This document shows, one piece after another, positions 17,532 through 25,781 of a stretch of 64,000 bases of DNA. The notes under the pieces are model-generated. The model was given only the letters and a program-made list of their open reading frames with translations, had not been told where the DNA came from and made no database searches. The translations under genes and the position numbers were made by a program. How positions within the stretch are numbered: position 1 is the stretch's first letter; each line of letters starts with the position of its first letter. Source of the stretch: Ruminiclostridium cellobioparum DSM 1351 = ATCC 15832 (GTDB lineage: Bacteria > Bacillota > Clostridia > Acetivibrionales > DSM-1351); the NCBI RefSeq assembly GCF_000621505.1, contig NZ_JHYD01000037.1, positions 21,793 to 85,792 of the forward strand, given 5' to 3'.

Positions 17532-17738
17532 ATGGCAAAAGTAATATTCCATGAGGAAAGATGCAAGGGTTGCAAGCTTTGTGTAACAGTATGTCCCAAA
17601 AAAATTGTCATAATGAAATCCGACAAATTGAATCAGAAGGGCTTTCATCCTGCAGGTGTGGACGAAATGGAAAAATGCATCGGCTGTGCTTTCTGTGCCA
17701 CCATTTGTCCTGATTGCGTCATTGAGGTCGAAAAATAA
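17532..17738 (+). CDS. 2-oxoacid:ferredoxin oxidoreductase, delta (ferredoxin) subunit
   Basis: The 68-residue protein starts at ATG 17532 (GTGAGG eight bases upstream; a TTG two codons earlier is less likely). Two full CxxCxxCxxxCP motifs, CKGCKLCVTVCP and CIGCAFCATICP, bind two [4Fe-4S] clusters that carry electrons from the TPP subunit to ferredoxin. It is the first gene of a delta-alpha-beta-gamma operon, the usual order for the Vor/Kor type. Confidence 0.9.
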   Translation: MAKVIFHEERCKGCKLCVTVCPKKIVIMKSDKLNQKGFHPAGVDEMEKCIGCAFCATICPDCVIEVEK

Positions 17739-17817
17739 AGCGCGGCGGTACACAATGCTGCAAACATGCAGTTCCCCGTGTTTTGAAATGTTGAGAATTT
17801 ATTTGGGAGGATAAAAA

Positions 17818-18873
17818 ATGTCTGAAAAATTATTAATGAAGGGTAACGAAGTTATTGCAGAAGCCGCCTTAAGAGCCGGCTGCAAACATTATTTCGGATA
17901 TCCCATAACACCACAAACCGAAGTAGCGCATTACATGGCAAAGAAAATGCCTGAAATCAATGGTACATTTGTTCAGGCCGAGAGTGAAGTAGCTGCTATA
18001 AATATGGTATACGGAGCTGCAGCAGCAGGTGCACGTGTGCTTACATCCTCGTCAAGCCCCGGAATCAGCCTCAAACAGGAAGGTATCTCATATATCGCAG
18101 GTGCCGAGCTTCCCTGCGTTATTGTCAATATAGTACGCTGCGGACCTGGTCTGGGCGGAATATTACCGGCACAGTGCGACTATTTCCAGGCGGTCAAGGG
18201 CGGGGGACACGGGGACTACAAGATGGTAGTGCTTGCTCCTTCCAGTGTTCAGGAACTGTACGAATTGACAGTCGAATCCTTTAATATTGCCGACAGGTAC
18301 AGGATCTGCACCATGATCATGGGTGACGGCATGCTGGGACAGATGATGGAAGCTGTAGAATTTAAAGCCAGGGAAGAAATATATCACGATGACAAGAAGT
18401 GGGCTACCACGGGAACAAAAATGCAGAGGGAAAGCAACAATGTAACTTCCATATATATCAATCCCGAAGTGCTTGAAAAACATAATCTGAAGCTTCAGGC
18501 CAAATACAGGCAAATAGAGCAGAATGAAGTGCGCGTTGAAACCTACAACTGTGAAAATGCCGATATAATAGTAACTGCCTATGGTACTGTTGCACGTATC
18601 ATCAAGAATGTTATAAAGTCAGCTGAAAAAGAAGGCATTAAGGTTGGACTTATCCGTCCTGTTACACTCTGGCCATTCCCGACAGCTGCCTTTGAAAAAT
18701 ATGCTGAGACGCCAAAGGCATTCCTCAGCGTTGAATTAAGTGCCGGCCAAATGGTGGAAGACGTCCGTCTAGCAGTAAACGGCAAATGTCCGGTGCATTT
18801 CTACGGACGTATGGGTGGTATGGTTCCCAGCCAGAAGGAAATTCTTAATAAGATCAAGGAAATTTTAAAATAA
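17818..18873 (+). CDS. vorB: 2-oxoacid:ferredoxin oxidoreductase, alpha subunit (VorB/KorA-like)
   Basis: The 351-residue protein has the N-terminal pyrimidine-binding domain of the family (GYPITPQTEVAHYMA near residue 25; TSSSSPGISLKQEG near residue 72) and the transketolase-C-like domain (from about residue 240). Clostridial proteins of this kind are usually called 2-ketoisovalerate or 2-oxoglutarate:ferredoxin oxidoreductase; sequence alone does not separate the two. It would oxidatively decarboxylate a 2-oxoacid to acyl-CoA, CO2 and reduced ferredoxin. TGGGAGG precedes ATG 17818. Confidence 0.88.
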   Translation: MSEKLLMKGNEVIAEAALRAGCKHYFGYPITPQTEVAHYMAKKMPEINGTFVQAESEVAAINMVYGAAAAGARVLTSSSSPGISLKQEGISYIAGAELPCVIVNIVRCGPGLGGILPAQCDYFQAVKGGGHGDYKMVVLAPSSVQELYELTVESFNIADRYRICTMIMGDGMLGQMMEAVEFKAREEIYHDDKKWATTGTKMQRESNNVTSIYINPEVLEKHNLKLQAKYRQIEQNEVRVETYNCENADIIVTAYGTVARIIKNVIKSAEKEGIKVGLIRPVTLWPFPTAAFEKYAETPKAFLSVELSAGQMVEDVRLAVNGKCPVHFYGRMGGMVPSQKEILNKIKEILK

Positions 18874-18937
18874 AACCCTCAAGCGGGTTTTCAATACTTA
18901 CTATTGTATCGCTGCACAGCAGCGGAATGGAGGTTAT

Positions 18938-19687
18938 ATGGCAACGGTGTTTAAAAAACCACATGCTTTAAAAGATCTGTCACTTCACTATTGTCCCGGA
19001 TGTACACACGGAATCATTCACAGAATAATAGCGGAAGTAATAGACGAACTTGAAATAGAAGGTACTACAATAGGCGTATCGCCGGTTGGCTGTGCTTACA
19101 ATAACTATGAATATTTCAACTGCGATTTCGTTCAGGCCGCTCACGGAAGAGCTCCTGCAGTTGCTACGGGCATAAAGAGAGTGCATCCCGACAACTACGT
19201 ATTCACATATCAGGGAGACGGAGACCTTGCTGCAATAGGTACTGCCGAAATCGTTCACGCAGCTACCAGGGGAGAGAATATTACAACTGTCTTCGTCAAC
19301 AATGCCATCTATGGCATGACCTCGGGCCAGATGGCACCAACCACCCTGTTAAATCAGGTGACTACTACATCCCCATACGGCAGAAAGCCTGAAATACACG
19401 GTTACCCCGTTAAAGTCTGTGAAATGCTTTCCACACTTGAAGGTGCTGTTTATGTTGAAAGAACTTCAGTCCATGACGTTAAAAATATAAACAAAACGAA
19501 AGCGGCAATAAAGAAGGCCTTCCAGGTACAGAAGGCCAAAAAGGGCTTCTCAATAGTTGAAGTTCTCTCAACCTGTCCTACAAACTGGGGCATAAATCCT
19601 GTTGATTCATTAAAATGGCTTGAGCAGAATATGATGCCCTTCTATCCTTTGGGAAACTTTAAAGGAAAGGATTTGGAGGTGCTATAA
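18938..19687 (+). CDS. 2-oxoacid:ferredoxin oxidoreductase, beta (TPP-binding) subunit
   Basis: The 249-residue subunit has the N-terminal HYCPGCTHGIIHR Cys motif and the TPP/Mg motif GDGDLAAIGTAE with downstream NNAIYGMTSGQ. It holds thiamine diphosphate and is the site of decarboxylation. TGGAGG precedes ATG 18938. Its stop TAA shares a base with the ATG of the gamma subunit, so the two are translationally coupled. Confidence 0.9.
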   Translation: MATVFKKPHALKDLSLHYCPGCTHGIIHRIIAEVIDELEIEGTTIGVSPVGCAYNNYEYFNCDFVQAAHGRAPAVATGIKRVHPDNYVFTYQGDGDLAAIGTAEIVHAATRGENITTVFVNNAIYGMTSGQMAPTTLLNQVTTTSPYGRKPEIHGYPVKVCEMLSTLEGAVYVERTSVHDVKNINKTKAAIKKAFQVQKAKKGFSIVEVLSTCPTNWGINPVDSLKWLEQNMMPFYPLGNFKGKDLEVL

Positions 19688-20220
19688 TGAAACAGTTGGA
19701 ATTGATTATTGCCGGCTTCGGCGGACAGGGCATACTGTCGGCAGGCAGATTGCTTGCATACGCCGGAATGCTGGAAGGAAAATACGTTTCATGGCTTCCG
19801 TCCTACGGCCCTGAAATGAGAGGCGGAACTGCAAACTGCAGTGTCGTAATATCCGATGAGCCTGTGGGTTCACCCATACTTGACACGGCAAATGTTCTGG
19901 TGGTTATGAACGGCCCCTCACTTGAGAAATTTGAGAAAGTGGTTGAACCGGATGGTTTGATCATTTCCGACAGCTCGTTGGTAGAAGCAAAGCCAAAGAG
20001 AACCGACATCGATTTTTCCGGAGTTCCTGCAACTCAAATCGCATCGGATATGGGGAACCTCACATACGCCAACATTATTATTTTAGGGAAATTACTTGCC
20101 AAAACAGGCATAGTGTCCAGGGAAAGCTTTGAAACCGCCCTGAAAAAAGTACTGCCTGCCAAGAAGCACCACATGATTCCAGAGGAAATGAAGGCCCTGA
20201 ATCTTGGACATGACTATTAA
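19687..20220 (+). CDS. 2-oxoacid:ferredoxin oxidoreductase, gamma subunit
   Basis: The 177-residue subunit starts with the family motif AGFGGQGILSAGRLLAYAG and contains SYGPEMRGGTANCSV, the CoA-domain signature of gamma subunits. It overlaps the beta gene by one base and is followed by a strong hairpin at 20269-20307, so the operon ends here. Confidence 0.9.
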   Translation: MKQLELIIAGFGGQGILSAGRLLAYAGMLEGKYVSWLPSYGPEMRGGTANCSVVISDEPVGSPILDTANVLVVMNGPSLEKFEKVVEPDGLIISDSSLVEAKPKRTDIDFSGVPATQIASDMGNLTYANIIILGKLLAKTGIVSRESFETALKKVLPAKKHHMIPEEMKALNLGHDY

Positions 20221-20268
20221 AATAAATTTAATAAATTTTGTCACTAAATTGTAAGAACTTTAAATTAT

Positions 20269-20307
20269 AATTCAGACTATAAACTAGTTTATGGTCTGAA
20301 TTTTTTT
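20269..20307 (+). terminator. Strong intrinsic terminator after the oxidoreductase operon
   Basis: AATTCAGACTATAAACT (20269-20285) pairs over 17 positions with the next 17 bases (one G-T), followed by seven T. It ends 26 bases before the ABC ATPase start, so if a promoter lies just upstream it would act as an attenuator for that gene as well. Confidence 0.9.
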
Positions 20308-20332
20308 GTGCAGAAACAGGAGTAGAAAATTT

Positions 20333-21010
20333 ATGGGTATTTTGCAGACAATTGATCTGAAGAAGTATTACGGTGACAGCGAAAATCTGGTCAAAGCTCT
20401 TGATGGAGTGAGTATGGAAATAGTTGAAGGAGAATTTGTGGCTGTTGTGGGTTCCTCGGGAAGCGGAAAATCAACGCTGCTGCATATGCTGGGAGGACTT
20501 GATAATGCTACTTCCGGAACTGTTTTGGTAGCAGGCAGGGAAATCTTTAAAATGAATGATGAACAAAAGACAATTTTCCGCAGAAGAAATATAGGTTTTG
20601 TTTTTCAAAATTACAATCTGGTGCCGGTTCTCAATGTCTATGAGAATATTACGCTTCCGGTTGAGCTTGACGGCGGAACCCTTGATAAAACATATCTCCA
20701 AAATATTATTGAAACTCTGGGGCTGTCGGGCAAACTGAACAATCTTCCGAATAATCTTTCTGGCGGGCAGCAGCAGAGAGTTGCCATGGCCAGAGCCCTT
20801 GCCGCCAAGCCGGCAATAATTCTTGCGGATGAACCTACCGGAAACCTTGACAGCAAAACAGGCTTTGAAGTGGTGGGGCTGCTGAAAATGACCAGCAGCT
20901 TATTTAACCAGACCATTGTTATGATAACACATAACGAGGAACTTGCGCAGCTGGCTGACAGGGTCATACGCATGGAAGACGGTAAAATCGCCGGGGGTGA
21001 AGATAAATGA
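20333..21010 (+). CDS. ABC transporter ATP-binding protein (MacB/BceA/LolD type)
   Basis: I take ATG 20333 (AGGAG ten bases upstream) rather than a TTG at 20306 that lies in the terminator T-run. The 225-residue protein has Walker A GSSGSGKS, signature LSGGQQQRVAMARALA, Walker B ILADEPTGNLD and the H-loop THNEE. This class energises FtsX-type permeases that act on peptides, lipids or antibiotics at the membrane. The stop overlaps the permease start by four bases. Confidence 0.88.
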   Translation: MGILQTIDLKKYYGDSENLVKALDGVSMEIVEGEFVAVVGSSGSGKSTLLHMLGGLDNATSGTVLVAGREIFKMNDEQKTIFRRRNIGFVFQNYNLVPVLNVYENITLPVELDGGTLDKTYLQNIIETLGLSGKLNNLPNNLSGGQQQRVAMARALAAKPAIILADEPTGNLDSKTGFEVVGLLKMTSSLFNQTIVMITHNEELAQLADRVIRMEDGKIAGGEDK

Positions 21011-23517
21011 AATTCCCCACCAATAACAAATTCATAGTTAAAAAGCTGACAATACGTACAATGCGGGCTAACAGGCTTCGCAACACTTTTGTCACACTTG
21101 CCGTAGGTTTAACTGCTTTTTTGCTCACCACTGTTTTCAGTATTGGGATGAGTACTGTTGAATCATTGAAACTTCAGCAATTGAGAGCTATGGGCACAAC
21201 TGCGCATTTGGCACTGACCTATCCCACAGACCGGCAGATACAAAAGATTCACACCCTGGACTATATTAAGGCAGTCGGCTTGCAGGCAAATGCGGCAGAT
21301 GTATCGGAAACTCCTGAAATGGGGAGTATGGTACTTTCGCTTCACTGGTATGACAAAACCGAATGGGAGGTTTTACGCAAGCCCACAGTTAGTGATATTG
21401 TGGGTTCATACCCTGAGAAATCCAATGAAATAATGATTGCCGGGTGGATTCTTAAACGAATGGGAATAAATAAACCTGAAATTGGAATGGAAATAGATTT
21501 AAAATACAGAGTTTCCTCAAATGGCACGACTTCAGAAGAAAAGAGCCGGAAATTCATTTTATCCGGCTATTACACCGAATATATGAATTTGCGTTCTGAC
21601 AATATCGGAGCCATGCTTGTTTCAGAAGAATTTTTGAAAGGAGAGGGAAAGTCACCTCAAAAATCCGGTGCCGCCTCTATAGTATTTAAATCGGATAATA
21701 ATATGGATTACAAGGTTAAGGAATTGGAAAGAGATGTAAAGCTTTCCGGTGACCAGAAGCTTAAAGTCGTACCCTTGTATGATAATGGAAGCATGGCTGA
21801 TACCGGTACGCTGCTGGCAATGATTTTTATTGTATTTATTATAATGTCAAGCGGATACCTGCTGATATACAACGTTTTATCCCTGTCAGTCTCAAAGGAT
21901 ATAAGATATTACGGGCTGTTGAAAACCATAGGCACAACACCGGCACAGCTGGGCAAAATAGTGATGGGACAGGCATTTCGGCTTACGGTGGTCGGAATTC
22001 CGGCAGGGCTGCTGCTGGGCGGTTTTGTTTCACTTTTTACGGTGCCGACGGCACTTTCCTTATTAAATTTTCAAGGCGGCGACCTTGGAGTTAAGGTTTC
22101 ATTTAACCCGGTTATATATATGGGAGCGGCGTTTTTTACCCTGGTTACAACACTGATAGGCAGTATGAAACCTGCCGGAAAAGCGGGAAATATTTCTCCG
22201 GTTGAGGCAATGAGATATACGGGACTAACATTTAAAAGAAATACAAACAGGTCGACCGGCGGAGGTAAAGTTCATAGAATGGCCCTTAAAAATATTTTCA
22301 GGGACAAAAGGAGAGCGGCGCTTGTTCTGGTATCACTGTTCCTGGGTATTACAACCTTTCTGGCAGTAAATACAATTGTTCAAAGCATGGATGTAAAAAA
22401 TCTTGTTTCGGAGTATATAAAAAACGATTTTAGGTTAACCAATAATACTACGGTATATGGAGCAACAGTCAGGCAGAAATTTGACACTGATTTTTTATCC
22501 GGACTGAAATCGCTGAAGTCTGTCAACAGTATAAGACAAATATCCATGCATGAGGTAAACGTTGAGTATTCAGAAGAAATATTCGGCAGGCATATGGCGG
22601 ATTTGGAAAAAAGGTACAAATTGCCGCCACATAACCAGGAACAGTTTTTAAATAATCCTGATTTATTCTGGACATGTCTGGTGGGAGTTGATACAGATTA
22701 TATCAGTGAACTTAATGAAAAGCTTGAAACACCTGTTGACACCGGCGCATTTGAAAAAGGGCAGATAGTTCTGTTTTCATCTGACAAGCCGGAACTATAC
22801 AGTATTGGATCAGATATTGCTTTCATGGATAAAGATACCGGTAAAAAGACCATGGCCAAATTGGGAGGAATTATACCGGAGGATGCGCCATATAAAGGTT
22901 CCAGGGGGCTTGCTCCAGTAATTTATATCAGCAATGCCAAAATGCATCAGTTATACGGTGACCCGGTCATATATGCTGTTACACTTGAGGCTGAAGATGG
23001 AGCTGAGAAAGAGGTATTAGCCCAATTACAGGCATTGACCGGAGGGGACAGAGAAATTACTTTGGATTCCAGAATCAAGATGCTTGAACAGTTTAAAGGT
23101 GCAAAACTTGTAATGTTTGTTCTCGGAGGAGGAATGTCCATGATACTTGCTTTCATCGGAATAATGAACTTTGTTAATGTTATGATAACCGGTATTAACG
23201 TCAGAAGGCATGAACTTGCAGTACTGGAGAGTGTGGGAATGACCACCGTACAAATAAGAAGAATGCTGCTGTTTGAAGGGGGGGCGTATGCGGCAATAAC
23301 CTGTATTCTGGTTTTACTTTTAGGCAATGGTATCTCATACGGATTATTTGCGTTGTTTAAAACTGAAGCTACATATGCAGTTTATTCCTTTCCATTTACA
23401 GCGCTGCTGGTTTCATTTTTATTGATTTTCACGGTATGTCTTACGGTACCGGAAATAACCTTTAAATTGATATCAAAGCAAAGTGTTACCGAAAGGTTGA
23501 GAAGTATTGAGGGTTAG
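21007..23517 (+). CDS. ABC permease with two FtsX domains
   Basis: The 836-residue protein has a first helix near residue 30-50, a large extracellular domain (about 55-265), three helices of a first FtsX domain (about 270-390), a central helix (about 440-460), a second extracellular domain (about 465-690) and three C-terminal helices with the second FtsX motif RRHELAVLESVGMT. That is the eight-helix layout of duplicated FtsX permeases, not the ten-helix BceB layout. With the ATPase it should form an efflux or mechanotransmission complex; the two-component system downstream suggests antimicrobial-peptide or envelope-stress defence. Confidence 0.85.
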   Translation: MKFPTNNKFIVKKLTIRTMRANRLRNTFVTLAVGLTAFLLTTVFSIGMSTVESLKLQQLRAMGTTAHLALTYPTDRQIQKIHTLDYIKAVGLQANAADVSETPEMGSMVLSLHWYDKTEWEVLRKPTVSDIVGSYPEKSNEIMIAGWILKRMGINKPEIGMEIDLKYRVSSNGTTSEEKSRKFILSGYYTEYMNLRSDNIGAMLVSEEFLKGEGKSPQKSGAASIVFKSDNNMDYKVKELERDVKLSGDQKLKVVPLYDNGSMADTGTLLAMIFIVFIIMSSGYLLIYNVLSLSVSKDIRYYGLLKTIGTTPAQLGKIVMGQAFRLTVVGIPAGLLLGGFVSLFTVPTALSLLNFQGGDLGVKVSFNPVIYMGAAFFTLVTTLIGSMKPAGKAGNISPVEAMRYTGLTFKRNTNRSTGGGKVHRMALKNIFRDKRRAALVLVSLFLGITTFLAVNTIVQSMDVKNLVSEYIKNDFRLTNNTTVYGATVRQKFDTDFLSGLKSLKSVNSIRQISMHEVNVEYSEEIFGRHMADLEKRYKLPPHNQEQFLNNPDLFWTCLVGVDTDYISELNEKLETPVDTGAFEKGQIVLFSSDKPELYSIGSDIAFMDKDTGKKTMAKLGGIIPEDAPYKGSRGLAPVIYISNAKMHQLYGDPVIYAVTLEAEDGAEKEVLAQLQALTGGDREITLDSRIKMLEQFKGAKLVMFVLGGGMSMILAFIGIMNFVNVMITGINVRRHELAVLESVGMTTVQIRRMLLFEGGAYAAITCILVLLLGNGISYGLFALFKTEATYAVYSFPFTALLVSFLLIFTVCLTVPEITFKLISKQSVTERLRSIEG

Positions 23518-23564
23518 GCTACAATAAATTACGAAGATAAATTTATCGCCGAGGGTAAAGATTA

Positions 23565-24242
23565 ATGGACAAAATACTTATTGTAGAGGATGATATCCTG
23601 CTAAACAGGGGTATAAAATTAGCTCTTGAAAAAAATAATTATTCGGTAGCCTGCAGTTATACATATTCTGAGGGGTATTCCTATTTTACGGCTGAGAGCT
23701 TTAATCTGATATTACTTGACATAAATCTTCCGGATAAAAGTGGATTGGAGCTTTGCAAGCAAATCAGAAAAACTTCACAGGTTCCCATTATCTTTATCAC
23801 GGCTAATGATACCGAACAGGAGGTTGTCAGGGGGTTTCTGTCAGGCTGTGACGATTACATGGCAAAACCGTTTTCCCTGGAGGTGCTGTACCGCAGAATC
23901 CAGGCTGTTTTAAGGAGAATGGGAAGAACTGAAAACAATGTTTTCAGTTCGGGAGAGATACTGATTGATTATGATAAGATGCAGGTAAAGAGGGCGGATG
24001 AAACAGTAAAATTGACTGCCACCGAGTATAGGCTTCTTACGCTGCTCACAAAAAACAGCGGTCAGGTTCTCACCCGCCGGAGTATTTTGGAAAAATTGTG
24101 GGACGTGGATGAAGCCTTTGTTGACGAGAATGCACTGAGTGTCAATATGAGAAGGCTCCGGCAGAAACTTGAAAAGGATCCTAAAAAACCTTATTATATT
24201 AAAACTGTTTTTGGTATAGGGTATACCTGGGGAGGCTGGTAG
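23565..24242 (+). CDS. OmpR-family response regulator
   Basis: The 225-residue protein has a receiver domain with the acidic pair in VEDD, phosphoacceptor Asp52 (LILLDINLP) and Lys in MAKPF, then a winged-helix DNA-binding domain (from about residue 128; TATEYRLLTLL and DENALSVNMRRLRQKL). It pairs with the kinase 57 bases downstream and probably controls the preceding ABC genes. Confidence 0.92.
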   Translation: MDKILIVEDDILLNRGIKLALEKNNYSVACSYTYSEGYSYFTAESFNLILLDINLPDKSGLELCKQIRKTSQVPIIFITANDTEQEVVRGFLSGCDDYMAKPFSLEVLYRRIQAVLRRMGRTENNVFSSGEILIDYDKMQVKRADETVKLTATEYRLLTLLTKNSGQVLTRRSILEKLWDVDEAFVDENALSVNMRRLRQKLEKDPKKPYYIKTVFGIGYTWGGW

Positions 24243-24299
24243 GTATTATTCAATACCGGTATCATTGGTTTTACAAAGCTGCCAGGATGGAGAGTTATC

Positions 24300-25319
24300 A
24301 TGAATTTCAACAAAAAAATAGCCGTAATAGTAACTTTGTTTATCAGTGTTAACCTGGTATACCTGTTTTACGGCATAATAATTTCCAAAAGCTTTATTGA
24401 AATCATCATAAATGTCTGCCTGATGTGCTTTGAAGCGGCTGCCGGTTTTATATTCTACACAGCGGTGAAAAAGCAGATGCAGGACGTCTTTTTGCAGCTG
24501 TCGGAGGTTATAGCTGCCATCACTGACATGCGGGAAACTGAAATATTTTCGGCACTGGATGACAATATGCTCTCAAAGCTGCAGTCCCAGGTAATAAAGC
24601 TTTCCGGAATTCTTAAAATGCAGAACAGCAAACTCGAGAAGGAAAAAAATGAAATAAAGTCCCTGATATCGGATATTGCACACCAGTTGAAAAATCCCCT
24701 GTCCAACCTGAATCTATATATTTCTTTTCTTAAAGATAGGTGTCTGGATGAATCAAGCAGACAGGAATATGTAAATAATATCTCCAACCAGCTGGAAAAG
24801 TTGAACTGGCTAATGGAAAGCATGATAAAAATGTCGCGGCTGGAGAGCGGGATCATTCAATTAAAGCCTGAAGAAAGCTCTGTTAATGAATTGCTGTTAA
24901 CCTCCCTGAAGCAGGTTTATCACAAGGCTGAAAGAAAAGGTATGGATATGGAGTTCATCCCGGATGAAGATATTAAGCTGACAGCCGATATCAAGTGGAC
25001 GTCGGAAGCCATTACAAACATACTGGAAAATGCAGTCAAGTATACGGGAGATGGCGGCAGAATAGCAATTAATGTTTATAAATATGAAATGTATGCCAGA
25101 ATAGATATAAGAGACAATGGCCCCGGTTTTGAAGAAGCGGAGATAAATAATATATTTAAACGCTTCTACAGGGGTCCCAACGCCAGGCAGCAGGACGGAG
25201 CAGGTATTGGTCTGTACCTGTCCAGAGAGATAGTGACCAGACAGAACGGGTATATAAAGGTAAAGTCAAAACTTGGGGAAGGGAGTATCTTTTCAGTTTT
25301 TCTGCTGCTGAAAAGGTAA
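24300..25319 (+). CDS. Sensor histidine kinase, short-loop (intramembrane-sensing-like)
   Basis: The 339-residue kinase has two N-terminal helices (about 7-28 and 35-57) separated by only a few residues, so there is little extracellular sensor. The phospho-site is His128 in IAHQLKNPLS, and the ATP domain has N, G1 (DNGPGFE) and G2 (GAGIGLYLS) boxes. BceS-like kinases of this architecture sense stimuli through their partner ABC permease, which fits the location beside the FtsX permease. Confidence 0.88.
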   Translation: MNFNKKIAVIVTLFISVNLVYLFYGIIISKSFIEIIINVCLMCFEAAAGFIFYTAVKKQMQDVFLQLSEVIAAITDMRETEIFSALDDNMLSKLQSQVIKLSGILKMQNSKLEKEKNEIKSLISDIAHQLKNPLSNLNLYISFLKDRCLDESSRQEYVNNISNQLEKLNWLMESMIKMSRLESGIIQLKPEESSVNELLLTSLKQVYHKAERKGMDMEFIPDEDIKLTADIKWTSEAITNILENAVKYTGDGGRIAINVYKYEMYARIDIRDNGPGFEEAEINNIFKRFYRGPNARQQDGAGIGLYLSREIVTRQNGYIKVKSKLGEGSIFSVFLLLKR

Positions 25320-25335
25320 GGGAGGATAATGAAGG

Positions 25336-25660
25336 GGATGTCGCAAAACTGACACAATTGAAATATATATGGAAAATGATAATCGTGCTCCCATACCAAC
25401 TTCAATAAATGGATTGCTCACAAAGCACATACCTGAAATTTGTATGATTCACCACAAGTATTTTTAAGCTGTCGCAGAACACTCAACATCCTGTCTTGGG
25501 TTCTGCTCAAATCGGCTTCCTGCCGATTTGTCAGCTAAAACACTTGTGTTTCACCTACAATTTCAGGCATGTACTTTTAACAGAGCTTCCCATTTATCGA
25601 AGTTGTACTCGCGCACTATAAGTATTCCATTATTTACAATTCCCTCCTTTTGAGACATCC
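25336..25660. mobile_element. MITE-like palindromic element, copy 2
   Basis: This 325-bp element is homologous to 3796-4114. The ends read GGATGTCGCAAAAC (left) and GGATGTCTCAAAAG (right, complemented). It has the same nested palindrome with an identical central hairpin (25508-25530). In the outer arm, AAAAAA of copy 1 is AATAAA here and the partner arm changes to TTTAT, an A-T to T-A swap that keeps pairing. It has no ORF with a ribosome site. It lies between the histidine kinase and glnN, which converge. Confidence 0.75.
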
Positions 25661-25781
25661 GTTTTACCATTTTAAGGATAAAGAAGGAACTGCTGCCAAG
25701 GTAAATAAAATGTATTCATTGTGCAACAGCCCCTTTAAGTTATAAATTATTTTAGTTATTTAAACATGTTCCCGGCAAATG

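Noticed and set aside
21007..23517. Classical BceB bacitracin-type permease
   Set aside because: The duplicated FtsX layout with two large outside domains and about eight helices does not match the ten-helix BceB plan; only the linked two-component system is Bce-like.
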